Shown piece after piece: positions 7,702-15,376 of a stretch of 48,330 nt of DNA. Positions within the stretch are counted from its first letter, which is position 1. Each line of letters begins with the position of its first letter. A program made the translations under genes and the position numbers. Source of the stretch: Streptomyces sp. Root431 (GTDB lineage: Bacteria; Actinomycetota; Actinomycetes; Streptomycetales; Streptomycetaceae). The notes under the pieces were generated by a model. It had not been told where the DNA came from and searched no databases. It saw only the letters and a program-made list of their open reading frames with translations. The stretch lies in NCBI RefSeq assembly GCF_001426585.1, contig NZ_LMEI01000011.1, forward strand, positions 72,197 to 120,526, given 5' to 3'.

Positions 7702-9105
7702 TCACACCAGACCGAGCGCCCGCAGCACCCGGAGCCGGCTCCCCGTCGGCCTGCCGGCCCAGTAGAGGTAGCAGACACCGCCCGTACCACTCCTGACCTT
7801 GCCGTTCGCGTCGTAGCGCTTGGTGCGGAGCCAGATGTTCTCCCATTCGCGGCGGTCGTAGACCCGGCGGACCGCCTCGTTGCTGGGCGAGGCCGGGTCG
7901 TTGGCGATGACGTCGCCGTCGGCGGTGAAGCCGACGACGGTCATGAGGTGGCCGGAGGTGCCGTAGCCGGCGCCGGTCAGTTCCTCCTTGCGGAAGGACT
8001 GGGACGTTATGGCCGGGATGCCCGCACGGACCAGGGCTTCGAGCTCCGTGAGCGAGCGCAGCCGGGTCACCACCGCGTTCATGTCGGGGTACGTGGCCGC
8101 GTAGGCGGCGTTGAAGGGCCAGTTGCCGCAGCCCTCGTACTGGTGGTCGTAGGTGAAGCGGGCCGCGTGGCAGACCTGGGGGTCGGCGAAGTCCGGGTTC
8201 ACCCAGGCGAGTTCCTCGGCCGAGGGGCGGCGCCCCCAGTACTCGACGATCATCTGGGAGGAGGTCGGGCTGCACCAGGCCTCGCCGCCGTTGTCGTACT
8301 CGGGGTACTGCCCGACGTGGGTGTTCTGCGAGTAGCGCGGGACGCTCAGCTCGTGGGCGGGGCCGGGCTCCGAGGCGGGGACGGTGAAGCGGTCCGGGAC
8401 GTCCGAGGCCATGGCGCCGAGCCGCCGGACGATCGGGGTGAGGTCGGTCCCCGGGGTGCGGTAGAGGGTGAGCCGGAGGCGGTACGAGCTCAGCCGCAGG
8501 CCACTCGCCGTGTCGTCGATCGCGAAGGTGTCGGTCCAGACGGTGCTCTTGCCGTCGGTCTGGTCGTCGACCGAGGTGCGCCGGACGTCGGCGTCGCCGG
8601 AGGCCCAGCGCCCCAGCACGTACCAGGGGGTGGCGGTGGCGTCGGAGTACGTGCCGGAGAGCTCGACCTGGAGCCAGGTGCCCGGCGGCGTGTGGGCGTT
8701 CCAGGAGGCGATGACCTCGGTGGCGGGCACGGTCGACGCGTGCACGGGCGAGGTCCAGCTCGCGTACTCCCAGGCCGAGGTCCGGCCGGTGTGCGGGTCG
8801 GTGTACTCGGTACGGCCCGCGGGGGTGGCGAGGACCAGGCCGGGGCGGTGACCGGCGACGGCCTTCGTCCCGGCCGCGCTGCCGCACCGCCAGTCGGTGT
8901 ACGAGGACCAGAAGCGGTTGTCGACGAGCCCGGGTGCCGGGGCGTGGCCCCGGTCGGCTCCGTCGGCCGGAGCCGGGCGGACGCGCGCTCCGGCGGCGCC
9001 GTCGGAGGTCGCGGCCGAGGCGGGGGCGGCGCCGGCCGCGGCCGTTCCCGCGGCGGCCGCGAGAGCCGCGGCGAGGACGGTTCTGCGCGGGGTGGAGCTG
9101 GTCAT
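7702..9105 (-). CDS. Exported C39-like cysteine peptidase
   Basis: A 467-aa secreted protein with a signal of twin-arginine character (TPRRTVLAAALAAAAG) ending in an AxA site (ASAAT). The C-terminal half is a peptidase C39-like domain. The catalytic cysteine is Cys278 in EAWCSPTSSQM, the histidine is His386 in TSGHLMTVVGF, and the acidic partner is in VIANDPAS. The N-terminal ~200 residues are a beta-rich region of unknown role that is common in Streptomyces homologues. The open frame extends 69 codons upstream, but MTSSTPRR begins the signal peptide and is the sensible start. The gene is single, with its own upstream region (9106-9287) holding a palindrome and a DasR-like site. The substrate is unknown. 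Confidence 0.8.
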   Translation of the reverse strand: MTSSTPRRTVLAAALAAAAGTAAAGAAPASAATSDGAAGARVRPAPADGADRGHAPAPGLVDNRFWSSYTDWRCGSAAGTKAVAGHRPGLVLATPAGRTEYTDPHTGRTSAWEYASWTSPVHASTVPATEVIASWNAHTPPGTWLQVELSGTYSDATATPWYVLGRWASGDADVRRTSVDDQTDGKSTVWTDTFAIDDTASGLRLSSYRLRLTLYRTPGTDLTPIVRRLGAMASDVPDRFTVPASEPGPAHELSVPRYSQNTHVGQYPEYDNGGEAWCSPTSSQMIVEYWGRRPSAEELAWVNPDFADPQVCHAARFTYDHQYEGCGNWPFNAAYAATYPDMNAVVTRLRSLTELEALVRAGIPAITSQSFRKEELTGAGYGTSGHLMTVVGFTADGDVIANDPASPSNEAVRRVYDRREWENIWLRTKRYDANGKVRSGTGGVCYLYWAGRPTGSRLRVLRALGLV

Positions 9106-9211
9106 GGGCGGTGACCCCCAGTCGAGAACGGCGGGCGTACGGACAGGGCTGCGCGGGCCCACTATCCCGGTCGCGCGGGGCCTCCGCCAGCACTTCGCGC
9201 CGCGTCGCCGT

Positions 9212-9233
9212 ACCAATATTGGTCTCGACCACT
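9212..9233. promoter_or_regulatory. AT-rich palindrome overlapping a DasR-like (dre) site
   Basis: ACCAATATTGGT (9212-9223) is a perfect 12-bp palindrome. Overlapping it, ATTGGTCTCGACCACT (9218-9233) matches the published DasR consensus ACTGGTCTAGACCACT at 14 of 16 positions. It sits between the divergent peptidase and kinase-like genes. Confidence 0.5.
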
Positions 9234-9287
9234 GACGGTGGCACCTCCCTGACCTGCGGCGGTCCGCCACTCCCCTACCCTGGGCCC

Positions 9288-9917
9288 ATGACCGACCTCG
9301 ACCGCGCGGCACACGCCCTGCTCCGCCTCCCGCCCTCCTGCGGACCGGTGCGGCTGGTCGCGGTCGACGGCCACGCGGGCTCCGGCAAGTCCACGCTCGC
9401 GGCCCGCCTCGCCACCGCCCTCGGCGACGCCCCCGTCCTCCACCTCGACGATCTCGCCACCCACGAGGAGCTCTTCGCGTGGACCGGCAGGCTGCGTCAC
9501 CAGGTCCTGGAGCCGCTCTCCCGCGGCGAGACCGCGCGCTACCGGCCGTACGACTGGAACCGCCGGGACTTCGGCGAGCCCCGCGCGCTGCCGCCGGCCC
9601 CGGTCGTCCTCGTCGAGGGCGTCGGCGCGGGCCGGAAGGCCGTGCGGCCGTTCCTGGCGTGGCTGCTGTGGATGGAGCGAGGCCCCGAGGAGTCCTGGAC
9701 CCGGGGGCGGCGCAGGGACGGCCCGGAACAAGCCGATTTCTGGGACGGATGGACCTTGGCGGAGACTCGCCACTTCGCGCAGGACCCCTCCCGGCCCTTC
9801 GCCGACACCCTGGTACGGGAGCGTCCCGAGGGGTACGACTGGCTTCCCGGGCCCTCTGTGACAGCGGGCCCGGACCAGATCATCACACAGGGTGACGGCT
9901 TCCTGTCGGTGAATTGA
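9288..9917 (+). CDS. Uridine kinase-like P-loop protein
   Basis: A 209-aa P-loop phosphotransferase-like protein. The Walker A is GHAGSGKST (residues 28-36), followed by a Walker-B-like VLHLDD and the tract RYRPYDWNRRDFGE typical of uridine-kinase-like small kinases. The end of the P-loop domain reads PVVLVEGVGAG. A nucleoside or small-molecule kinase role is plausible; the substrate is not established. The start is the first ATG where similarity begins. It is divergent from the peptidase gene and followed by the small-RNA-like unit at 9957-10058. Confidence 0.75.
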   Translation: MTDLDRAAHALLRLPPSCGPVRLVAVDGHAGSGKSTLAARLATALGDAPVLHLDDLATHEELFAWTGRLRHQVLEPLSRGETARYRPYDWNRRDFGEPRALPPAPVVLVEGVGAGRKAVRPFLAWLLWMERGPEESWTRGRRRDGPEQADFWDGWTLAETRHFAQDPSRPFADTLVRERPEGYDWLPGPSVTAGPDQIITQGDGFLSVN

Positions 9918-9956
9918 GGGCCCGGAAGTCCACTTCCGCAAGTGCCTGAACTGCGC

Positions 9957-9986
9957 TTGACCCAAGGGGCGTACAGGTCTTACGTT
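9957..9986 (+). promoter_or_regulatory. HrdB-type promoter of the small-RNA candidate
   Basis: TTGACC (9957-9962), an 18-base spacer, then TACGTT (9981-9986), close to the vegetative consensus. It is preceded by an inverted repeat GGAAGT-CC-ACTTCC (9924-9937) and an imperfect one overlapping the -35 (CAAGTGC/GCGCTTG). Confidence 0.55.
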
Positions 9987-9991
9987 CTCAA

Positions 9992-10060
9992 TGTGCGGCT
10001 TTTCGGAGCCGCCGCGGACACGAAGCCCCCGGTTGTTCCCCCGTGATCGGGGGCTTCGTT
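9992..10060 (+). ncRNA. Candidate small RNA of ~65-70 nt (promoter-hairpin-terminator)
   Basis: Expected transcription from about 9992 would give a short RNA. Its 5' hairpin is GCGGCT-TTTCGG-AGCCGC (9995-10012), and it ends in a perfect 11-bp terminator hairpin, CGAAGCCCCCG / CGGGGGCTTCG (10021-10058), with a C-rich 16-base loop. No credible protein or ribosome binding site lies inside. The C-run in the loop recalls actinobacterial C-rich-loop sRNAs such as the 6C/B11 family, but the first hairpin does not show it. It could instead be a terminated leader of the downstream AAA+ gene, whose own putative -10 is at 10168. Confidence 0.45.
10021..10058 (+). terminator. Strong intrinsic-type hairpin
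   Basis: Perfect 11-bp arms at 10021-10031 and 10048-10058 with a 16-base loop. It also ends any read-through from the kinase-like gene at 9917. Confidence 0.75.
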
Positions 10061-10132
10061 CCGCCCCGATCACCCTCACCGGAGCCCCTGCGCGACCTCT
10101 TTCGCTCACCCAGGGTCACTGCTTCCGGATCA

Positions 10133-10173
10133 TGCGCTTCTCCTTAAGCGCACACCCCCTGCGCAGGTACGAT
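10133..10173 (+). promoter_or_regulatory. Promoter region of the EccA-like gene with an inverted repeat
   Basis: The inverted repeat TGCGCTT-6-AAGCGCA (10133-10152) covers the place of a poor -35 (TTAAGC, 10144-10149). An 18-base spacer leads to a good -10, TACGAT (10168-10173). The repeat may be an operator; a weak -35 under a palindrome suggests regulation. Confidence 0.4.
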
Positions 10174-10226
10174 GCCCGCAGGTGCGGTCAAATCCCGTCC
10201 ATGCGAAGACGGTTGTGGGGGACCCG

Positions 10227-12146
10227 ATGGACATCGGCACGCAGGGCTCACTGGCCCCCGCCGAGCTCGCCTGGCTGCGCGGAGTCGACGCCTACACGAT
10301 GGGCGCCTACCCGCAGGCGGAGGACGAGTTCCGGACGGCGGTACGGATCGATCCCGGGATGGCGGACGCCTGGCTCGGGCTGCACGCGCTCCGGGTCGAC
10401 ACGACGACGGCGCTGTTGCGCATGTACCGCAATCGAGAACGGTTCGGCGAGCAGCGCGCCCGGCACCGCCGCACGCTGAACTCCTGGTACTGGCTGGGCT
10501 GGTGGGTCCAGCCCGTCCTGGAGAGCCCGCGCGACCTGCTGCTCGCCCACGCCTCCCACTGGCTCGACGGGCGCCACGTGCCGGAGCTGGACCGGGCGCT
10601 CGCCGGGCTCCCCCCGGTCGACACCGACCCGCAGGTCCGCTTCCTGCACGCCTGCCGCGCCTATCTCGTCAAGGACTGGGACCAGCTCGTCCGCCATACG
10701 GAGACCCTCGTCGACGACCCGCTGCTCGGCATCGAGGCGGGCCTCTTCGGCGGCATGGCCCGGGTCCGCCTGGAGATGTACGGCCAGGCGGAGCCGCTGC
10801 TCTCGGCCTCCCTGATGCGCTGCCGCAGCGAGCAGCCGCAGCGCAAGGAGCTCCGCTACTGGCTCGCCCGCGCCCACGAGGGCACCGGGCGCAGCGCCGC
10901 GGCCCTGCCGCTCTACCGGGCCGTGCACCGGATCGACCCGGCGTTCATGGACACGGCCGCCCGGCTCGCGGCCATCGCCGAGTACGACGGCTTCGAGGGG
11001 TACGACGGCGTGGACGACCCGTCCGGGCTCGCGACGGTCGCCCTCGGCACCGTCGGCGGCGGCCTCGGCCAGGAGACGGTGGACACCGCCCCGGGCGCCG
11101 ACCCCGACGCCGGGCCGCTCGGCGACGGGCTGCGGCTCGCGCCCGAGCCCGTACCGCCGATCGTTCCCGCCGCTCCGCCCGAGACCGTACGTCAGAAGAC
11201 GCCGCTGCCCTCGCAGCCGGGGCCGCCGCGCTTCCCCGCCGGGCCCACCGACCCGGTCCTGCTCGCGGAGGCGCTCGCCGAGTTGGAGGGCATGGTCGGG
11301 CTCGACCCGGTGAAGCGCCAGGTCAAGGCGCTCTCCGCACAGCTGGAGATGGCGCGCCTCCGTGCGGACCAGGGGCTGCCCGTCCAGCCGCCCAAGCGCC
11401 ACTTCGTCTTCTCCGGTCCCTCCGGCACCGGGAAGACGACGGTCGCCCGCATCCTGGGGCGGGTCTTCTACGCGCTCGGGCTGCTCGGCGGCGACCATCT
11501 CGTGGAGGCCCAGCGGGCCGATCTCGTCGGCGAGTTCCTCGGCCAGACGGCGGTCAAGGCCAACGAGCTCATCGACTCGGCGCTCGGCGGGGTCCTCTTC
11601 GTCGACGAGGCGTACGCCCTCTCCAACACGGGCTACAGCAAGGGCGACGCCTACGGGGACGAGGCCCTCCAGGTCCTCCTCAAACGCGCCGAGGACAACC
11701 GCGACCATCTGGTGGTCATCCTCGCCGGCTACCCCGAGGGCATGGACCGGCTGCTCACCACCAACCCCGGTCTGTCCTCCCGCTTCACCACGCGGGTCGA
11801 CTTCCCCTCGTACCGCCCGCTCGAACTCAGCGCGATCGGCGAGGTCCTGGCCGCGGCCAACGGCGACTGCTGGGACGACGAGGCCCGCGACGAGCTCGGC
11901 TCGATCAGCGGGCACGTCGTGGAGCAGGGCTGGATCGACGAGCTCGGCAACGGCCGCTTCCTGCGCACCCTGTACGAGAAGTCCTGCGCCTACCGGGACC
12001 TGCGCCTCTCCGGCTACCCGGGCACGCCGACCCGCGACGACCTCGCGACCCTCCGGCTCGCCGACCTGATGCAGGCGTACGGCGAGGTGCTGTCGGGCCG
12101 CGGTCCGATCGACCGCGGCCCGCAGCAGGAGCCCCCGGGGTACTAG
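10227..12146 (+). CDS. EccA/CbxX-type AAA+ ATPase with TPR-like N-terminus
   Basis: A 639-aa protein with the two-part layout of type VII secretion EccA proteins. A helical TPR-like N-terminus (about residues 1-270) is followed by a Pro/Gly-rich linker and a CbxX/CfqX AAA+ domain (about 345-620). Walker A is GPSGTGKT at 397-404; Walker B is VLFVDEAYA near 456-464; an arginine-finger-type segment follows in NPGLSSRFT. The start with GGGGGA upstream is preferred over an in-frame ATG at 10182. No EccB-D, WXG100 (Esx) or mycosin genes are in the window, so it is an orphan here. A function with a distant ESX system or as a stand-alone chaperone-like ATPase is inferred only. Its TAG overlaps the convergent hemolysin-like stop within one CTAG. 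Confidence 0.8.
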   Translation: MDIGTQGSLAPAELAWLRGVDAYTMGAYPQAEDEFRTAVRIDPGMADAWLGLHALRVDTTTALLRMYRNRERFGEQRARHRRTLNSWYWLGWWVQPVLESPRDLLLAHASHWLDGRHVPELDRALAGLPPVDTDPQVRFLHACRAYLVKDWDQLVRHTETLVDDPLLGIEAGLFGGMARVRLEMYGQAEPLLSASLMRCRSEQPQRKELRYWLARAHEGTGRSAAALPLYRAVHRIDPAFMDTAARLAAIAEYDGFEGYDGVDDPSGLATVALGTVGGGLGQETVDTAPGADPDAGPLGDGLRLAPEPVPPIVPAAPPETVRQKTPLPSQPGPPRFPAGPTDPVLLAEALAELEGMVGLDPVKRQVKALSAQLEMARLRADQGLPVQPPKRHFVFSGPSGTGKTTVARILGRVFYALGLLGGDHLVEAQRADLVGEFLGQTAVKANELIDSALGGVLFVDEAYALSNTGYSKGDAYGDEALQVLLKRAEDNRDHLVVILAGYPEGMDRLLTTNPGLSSRFTTRVDFPSYRPLELSAIGEVLAAANGDCWDDEARDELGSISGHVVEQGWIDELGNGRFLRTLYEKSCAYRDLRLSGYPGTPTRDDLATLRLADLMQAYGEVLSGRGPIDRGPQQEPPGY

Positions 12147-13189
12147 GCCGGGGCGGGCGCCGGCGTCATGCGGTGGGCAGGGTCGCGGACCTCGCCCACC
12201 AGCATCTCCAGGACGTCCTCCAGGGCGACCAGGCCGAGGACCCGGCCCGAGCCGTCCGCGACCTGCGCCAGATGGGTGGCGGCGCGGCGCATCACGGTGA
12301 GGGCGTCGTCCAGCGGCAGCTCCGCGCGGAGCGTCGCCATGGGCCGCCACAGCTGGTGCGGCACCGCCCGCTCCCGCTCCTCCAGGTCGAGGACGTCCTT
12401 CACGTGCACGAAGCCCATGAAGGTGCCGCGCGCCTCGGCGCGCACCGGAAAGCGGGAGTACCCGGTCCGTACGGTCAGCTCCTCGATCTCGCGAGGGGTG
12501 ACGGACGGCGGGACGGTCACCAGGGAGGCCGGGGCGATGAGGACGTCCGTCACCGGGCGGCTGCCCAGTTCGAGCGCGTCCTCCAGGCGCTCCTGCTCGG
12601 CCGGGTCGAGCAGCCCGGCCTGTCCGGCGTCCTCCACGAGCCGGCCGAGCTGCGTCCGGGTGAAGACCGCCTCCACCTCGTCCTTCGGCTCGACCTTGAA
12701 CGCCCGCAGGACGAGCCGGGCACAGGCGCCCAGCGCGACCGTCACCGGCCGGCAGAGCCGGGCGAAGCCGACCAGGGCCGGGGCGAGCCAGAGCGCGGTC
12801 CGCTCGGGCGCGGCCATCGCCAGGTTCTTCGGGACCATCTCGCCGATGACGAGGTGGAGCACGACGACCGCGGCGAGGGCGATGACGTAGCCGAGCGGGT
12901 GGATCAGGCCCGCCGGGACCCCGACGGCGTGGAAGACCGGTTCGAGGAGGTGGGCCACGGTCGGCTCGGCGACGGCTCCGAGGGTCAGCGAGCAGACGGT
13001 GATGCCGAACTGCGCCGCCGCCATCATCTGCGGCAGGTTCTCCAGTCCGTACAGGACCTTCTGGGCGCGGGCCCCGCCGAGCGGTTCGATCTGGCTGCGG
13101 CGGACGGAGACGAGCGCGAACTCGGCTCCGACGAAGAAGCCGTTGGCCAGGACCAGGAGGAGAGCGAGGAGAAGCTGGAGGGTGCTCAT
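12143..13189 (-). CDS. CorC/HlyC-type CBS-domain membrane protein (second of pair)
   Basis: A 348-aa member of the hemolysin C / CorC / CNNM-like family. It has an N-terminal DUF21 transmembrane domain (about residues 1-180, beginning LLLALLLVLANGFFVGAEFAL) followed by a CBS pair (about 200-340; LIAPASLVTVP, FMGFVHVKDVLDL, LGLVALEDVLEMLVGEV). It is shorter than its neighbour because it lacks the C-terminal CorC_HlyC transporter-associated domain. Members have been linked to magnesium or cobalt transport and stress tolerance. The start is 4 bases inside the upstream gene (ATGA overlap), showing translational coupling. Both genes probably make a hetero-oligomer or have split tasks. Confidence 0.85.
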   Translation of the reverse strand: MSTLQLLLALLLVLANGFFVGAEFALVSVRRSQIEPLGGARAQKVLYGLENLPQMMAAAQFGITVCSLTLGAVAEPTVAHLLEPVFHAVGVPAGLIHPLGYVIALAAVVVLHLVIGEMVPKNLAMAAPERTALWLAPALVGFARLCRPVTVALGACARLVLRAFKVEPKDEVEAVFTRTQLGRLVEDAGQAGLLDPAEQERLEDALELGSRPVTDVLIAPASLVTVPPSVTPREIEELTVRTGYSRFPVRAEARGTFMGFVHVKDVLDLEERERAVPHQLWRPMATLRAELPLDDALTVMRRAATHLAQVADGSGRVLGLVALEDVLEMLVGEVRDPAHRMTPAPAPA

Positions 13190-14586
13190 CGGACGCCCTC
13201 CGCGACCAGCGGGGCTGCGCGGTCCACCGCGCACGGGTCGGCGTACGGCTCCGCGTCCGGGCCGGGCTCCGGGCCCGGGCCCGTCCGGACGAGCCGGACT
13301 CGCTCGGCCCGGTAGCGGTCGACCTGGCGCACCGAGAGCCGCCAGCCGGGGAGCTCGACCCGGTCGCCGGGGGCGGGGATGCGCCCGAGGAGGTCGGCGA
13401 CGAGCCCGGCCACCGTCTCGTACGGCCCGTCGGGCACGTCGAGGCCTATCCGGCGCAGGGTGTGGACCCGGCAGGAGCCGTCGGCCTCCCAGACGGGCCG
13501 GCCGTCCTCGGCGGGCGCGGCGGCCAGCTCGGGGCGGCCGTCGGCGAGGGTGTCGTGCTCGTCGCGGACCTCGCCGACGAGCTCCTCGACGATGTCCTCC
13601 AGGGTGACGACGCCGGCCGTGCCGCCGTACTCGTCGACGACCACCGCGATCGGCTGCTCCCTGCGCAGCCGCTCCAGGAGGGCCTGGGCGGGCAGCGACT
13701 CGGGGACGAGGAGCGGCGGGACCGCGATCCGGCCGACGCGGGTGCGCAGCCGGGCGTGCGGGGCGACGGCGAGCGCGTCCTTGAGGTGGACCATGCCGAC
13801 GATCTCGTCGATGCGGTCGCGGTAGACCGGGAAGCGCGAGAGGCCGGTGGCCCGGGTGAGGTTGAGGACGTCGGCCGCGGTGGCGTCCCACTGCAGGGCG
13901 GACACCTTCACGCGCGGGGTCATGACCTGCTCGGCGGTGAGGCCGCCGAGCGAGAGGGTCCGTACGAAGAGGTCGGCGGTGTCCTGTTCGAGCGCGCCGG
14001 CCAGGGCGGAGTGCCGGGCGAGCGCGACGAGCTCGCCGGGGGTTCGGACGGAGTCCAGCTCGTCGGTGGGCTCGACGCCCAGGAGCCGGACCAGCCGGTT
14101 GGCGACCCGGTTGAGCAGGGCGATCACCGGCCGGAAGAGCGCGGAGAAGCGGCGCTGCGGGGTGGCGACGAAGCGAGCGACCTGGAGCGGCCGGGAGACC
14201 GCCCAGTTCTTCGGTACGAGCTCGCCGACCACCATCTGGACGGCGGAGGCGAGCAGCATCCCGATCACCACCGAGACCCCGGAGACGGCCCCCTCGGGCA
14301 GTCCGGTCGCGGTGAGCGGCCCGTGCAGCAGTCCGGCGAGCGCGGGCTGCGCGAGCATGCCGACGACGAGCGAGGTGAGCGTGATGCCGAGCTGGGTGCC
14401 GGAGAGCTGGAAGGACAGCTCGCGCAGCGCGGTGACGACGGTGCGGGCGCGCCGGTCACCGGCGGCCGCGGCCCGCTCGGCCTCGGCGCGCTCGACGGTC
14501 ACGAGACCGAACTCGGCGGCCACGAAGAAGCCGTTGGCGAGGATCAGGAGAAAGGCCGCTGCGAGCAGCAGCAGGGAGACGATCAT
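13186..14586 (-). CDS. CorC/HlyC-type CBS-domain membrane protein (first of pair)
   Basis: A 466-aa full-length member of the hemolysin C / CorC family. The DUF21 domain (residues ~1-200; LLAAAFLLILANGFFVAAEFGL) is followed by two CBS motifs (VMTPRVKVSAL, IVGMVHLKDAL, VVVDEYGGTAGVVTLEDIVEELVG) and the C-terminal CorC_HlyC domain with VAGLVADLLGRIPAPGDRVELPGW. It probably acts in divalent-cation homeostasis at the cytoplasmic membrane. It is the first gene of the pair and overlaps the next by 4 bases. The two are ancient paralogues rather than a recent duplication, judging by how far they differ in the DUF21 part. Confidence 0.88.
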   Translation of the reverse strand: MIVSLLLLAAAFLLILANGFFVAAEFGLVTVERAEAERAAAAGDRRARTVVTALRELSFQLSGTQLGITLTSLVVGMLAQPALAGLLHGPLTATGLPEGAVSGVSVVIGMLLASAVQMVVGELVPKNWAVSRPLQVARFVATPQRRFSALFRPVIALLNRVANRLVRLLGVEPTDELDSVRTPGELVALARHSALAGALEQDTADLFVRTLSLGGLTAEQVMTPRVKVSALQWDATAADVLNLTRATGLSRFPVYRDRIDEIVGMVHLKDALAVAPHARLRTRVGRIAVPPLLVPESLPAQALLERLRREQPIAVVVDEYGGTAGVVTLEDIVEELVGEVRDEHDTLADGRPELAAAPAEDGRPVWEADGSCRVHTLRRIGLDVPDGPYETVAGLVADLLGRIPAPGDRVELPGWRLSVRQVDRYRAERVRLVRTGPGPEPGPDAEPYADPCAVDRAAPLVAEGVR

Positions 14587-14707
14587 GCCGCCGCCTCCTG
14601 GGAGGGGGCGGCGCAGGTACTACCGGACGATCCGTCCATTGCTGGAGGGAGTCACTCCTCGGGTCGAAGGGCGGCCCCGCGGGCCGCGACGGCGGCCCTG
14701 CACATGC

Positions 14708-14739
14708 GAGGCGGTGGTGCCGCTCGGCACCACCGCCTC
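14708..14739 (-). terminator. Long perfect hairpin between hemolysin-like and PH-domain genes
   Basis: Perfect 15-bp arms (14708-14722 and 14725-14739) around a 2-base centre, lying 139 bases after the PH-domain gene on the minus strand. The rest of the 291-base gap (14587-14877) shows nothing else I can name. Confidence 0.65.
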
Positions 14740-14877
14740 CAGAGTAGTCACGCGAACGCCCCGCGTGGCAGGGGGTCGGCCCCGGATGGGGGACGGATCC
14801 GGGTTCTCCCGCCCGGGATCCGTTCGCCGGGGCCGGGTCTCGGACCCGCTCCCCGGCCGCGGAACCGCCCCCGTGTC

Positions 14878-15330
14878 TCAGACCGTCTCGGCGACCGTCC
14901 CCCGGCTGTCGGCCAGGGCACGCAGGGCGCGGGCGTCCCGGATCGCCGCTTCCTTGGCGATGCCGGGCTGGATGCCGAGCGCGGGCATGCTGGTGCCGTC
15001 GCTCAGGTCAAGGAAGACCCACGGGTCGCCGGGGCGGAGGTTGACCTTGAGGATCTCCGCCCAGGCGAGCCGCCGGGTCCGGGTGATGTTGACGACCGTG
15101 ACGCCCTCGTCGTCGGCGACGACCTTGGGGCGGCTCAGCATGATGAGGACCCCGAAGAGCAGCGCGGCGGTGAAGACGAAGCTGACGCGCTCGCCCGGCC
15201 CCAGTCGCTCCAGCATCAGCGCGACGACGGTGATGACGACGAACATCACGGTCCCGATGGTCAGCAGGACCGCCCGGGTGCGCCCCGGACGGAAGGTGAC
15301 CGGGAGGGTGGGCAGCGGTGACTGGGACAT
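14878..15330 (-). CDS. PH-domain membrane protein
   Basis: A 150-aa protein with two hydrophobic segments near the N-terminus (about residues 20-40 and 48-66) followed by a soluble bacterial PH-like domain. Its beta strands are visible as VVADDEGVTVVNITRTRRLAWAEI and PWVFLDLSDGT. It is probably anchored in the membrane with the PH domain inside the cell. The function is unknown; this small gene is commonly found next to hisG in Streptomyces. It lies 46 bases downstream of hisG on the same strand and may be the last gene of the rib-his transcription unit. Confidence 0.75.
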   Translation of the reverse strand: MSQSPLPTLPVTFRPGRTRAVLLTIGTVMFVVITVVALMLERLGPGERVSFVFTAALLFGVLIMLSRPKVVADDEGVTVVNITRTRRLAWAEILKVNLRPGDPWVFLDLSDGTSMPALGIQPGIAKEAAIRDARALRALADSRGTVAETV

Positions 15331-15376
15331 CGGGGGTTTCCTCCGTGCCTCGGGGGGCGTACGGGCCGGGTAGCCG

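Noticed and set aside
9991..10479. An ORF starting with MCGFSEPPRTRSPR across the small-RNA candidate into the AAA+ gene
   Set aside because: There is no ribosome site; it crosses the perfect terminator hairpin and then runs out of frame through a recognised gene.
10172..13315. A 1047-codon open frame on the plus strand through the AAA+ gene and the hemolysin-like gene
   Set aside because: The composition is the Arg/Pro/Gly/Ala-rich low complexity typical of off-frame reading in high-GC DNA. It contradicts two well-recognised genes.
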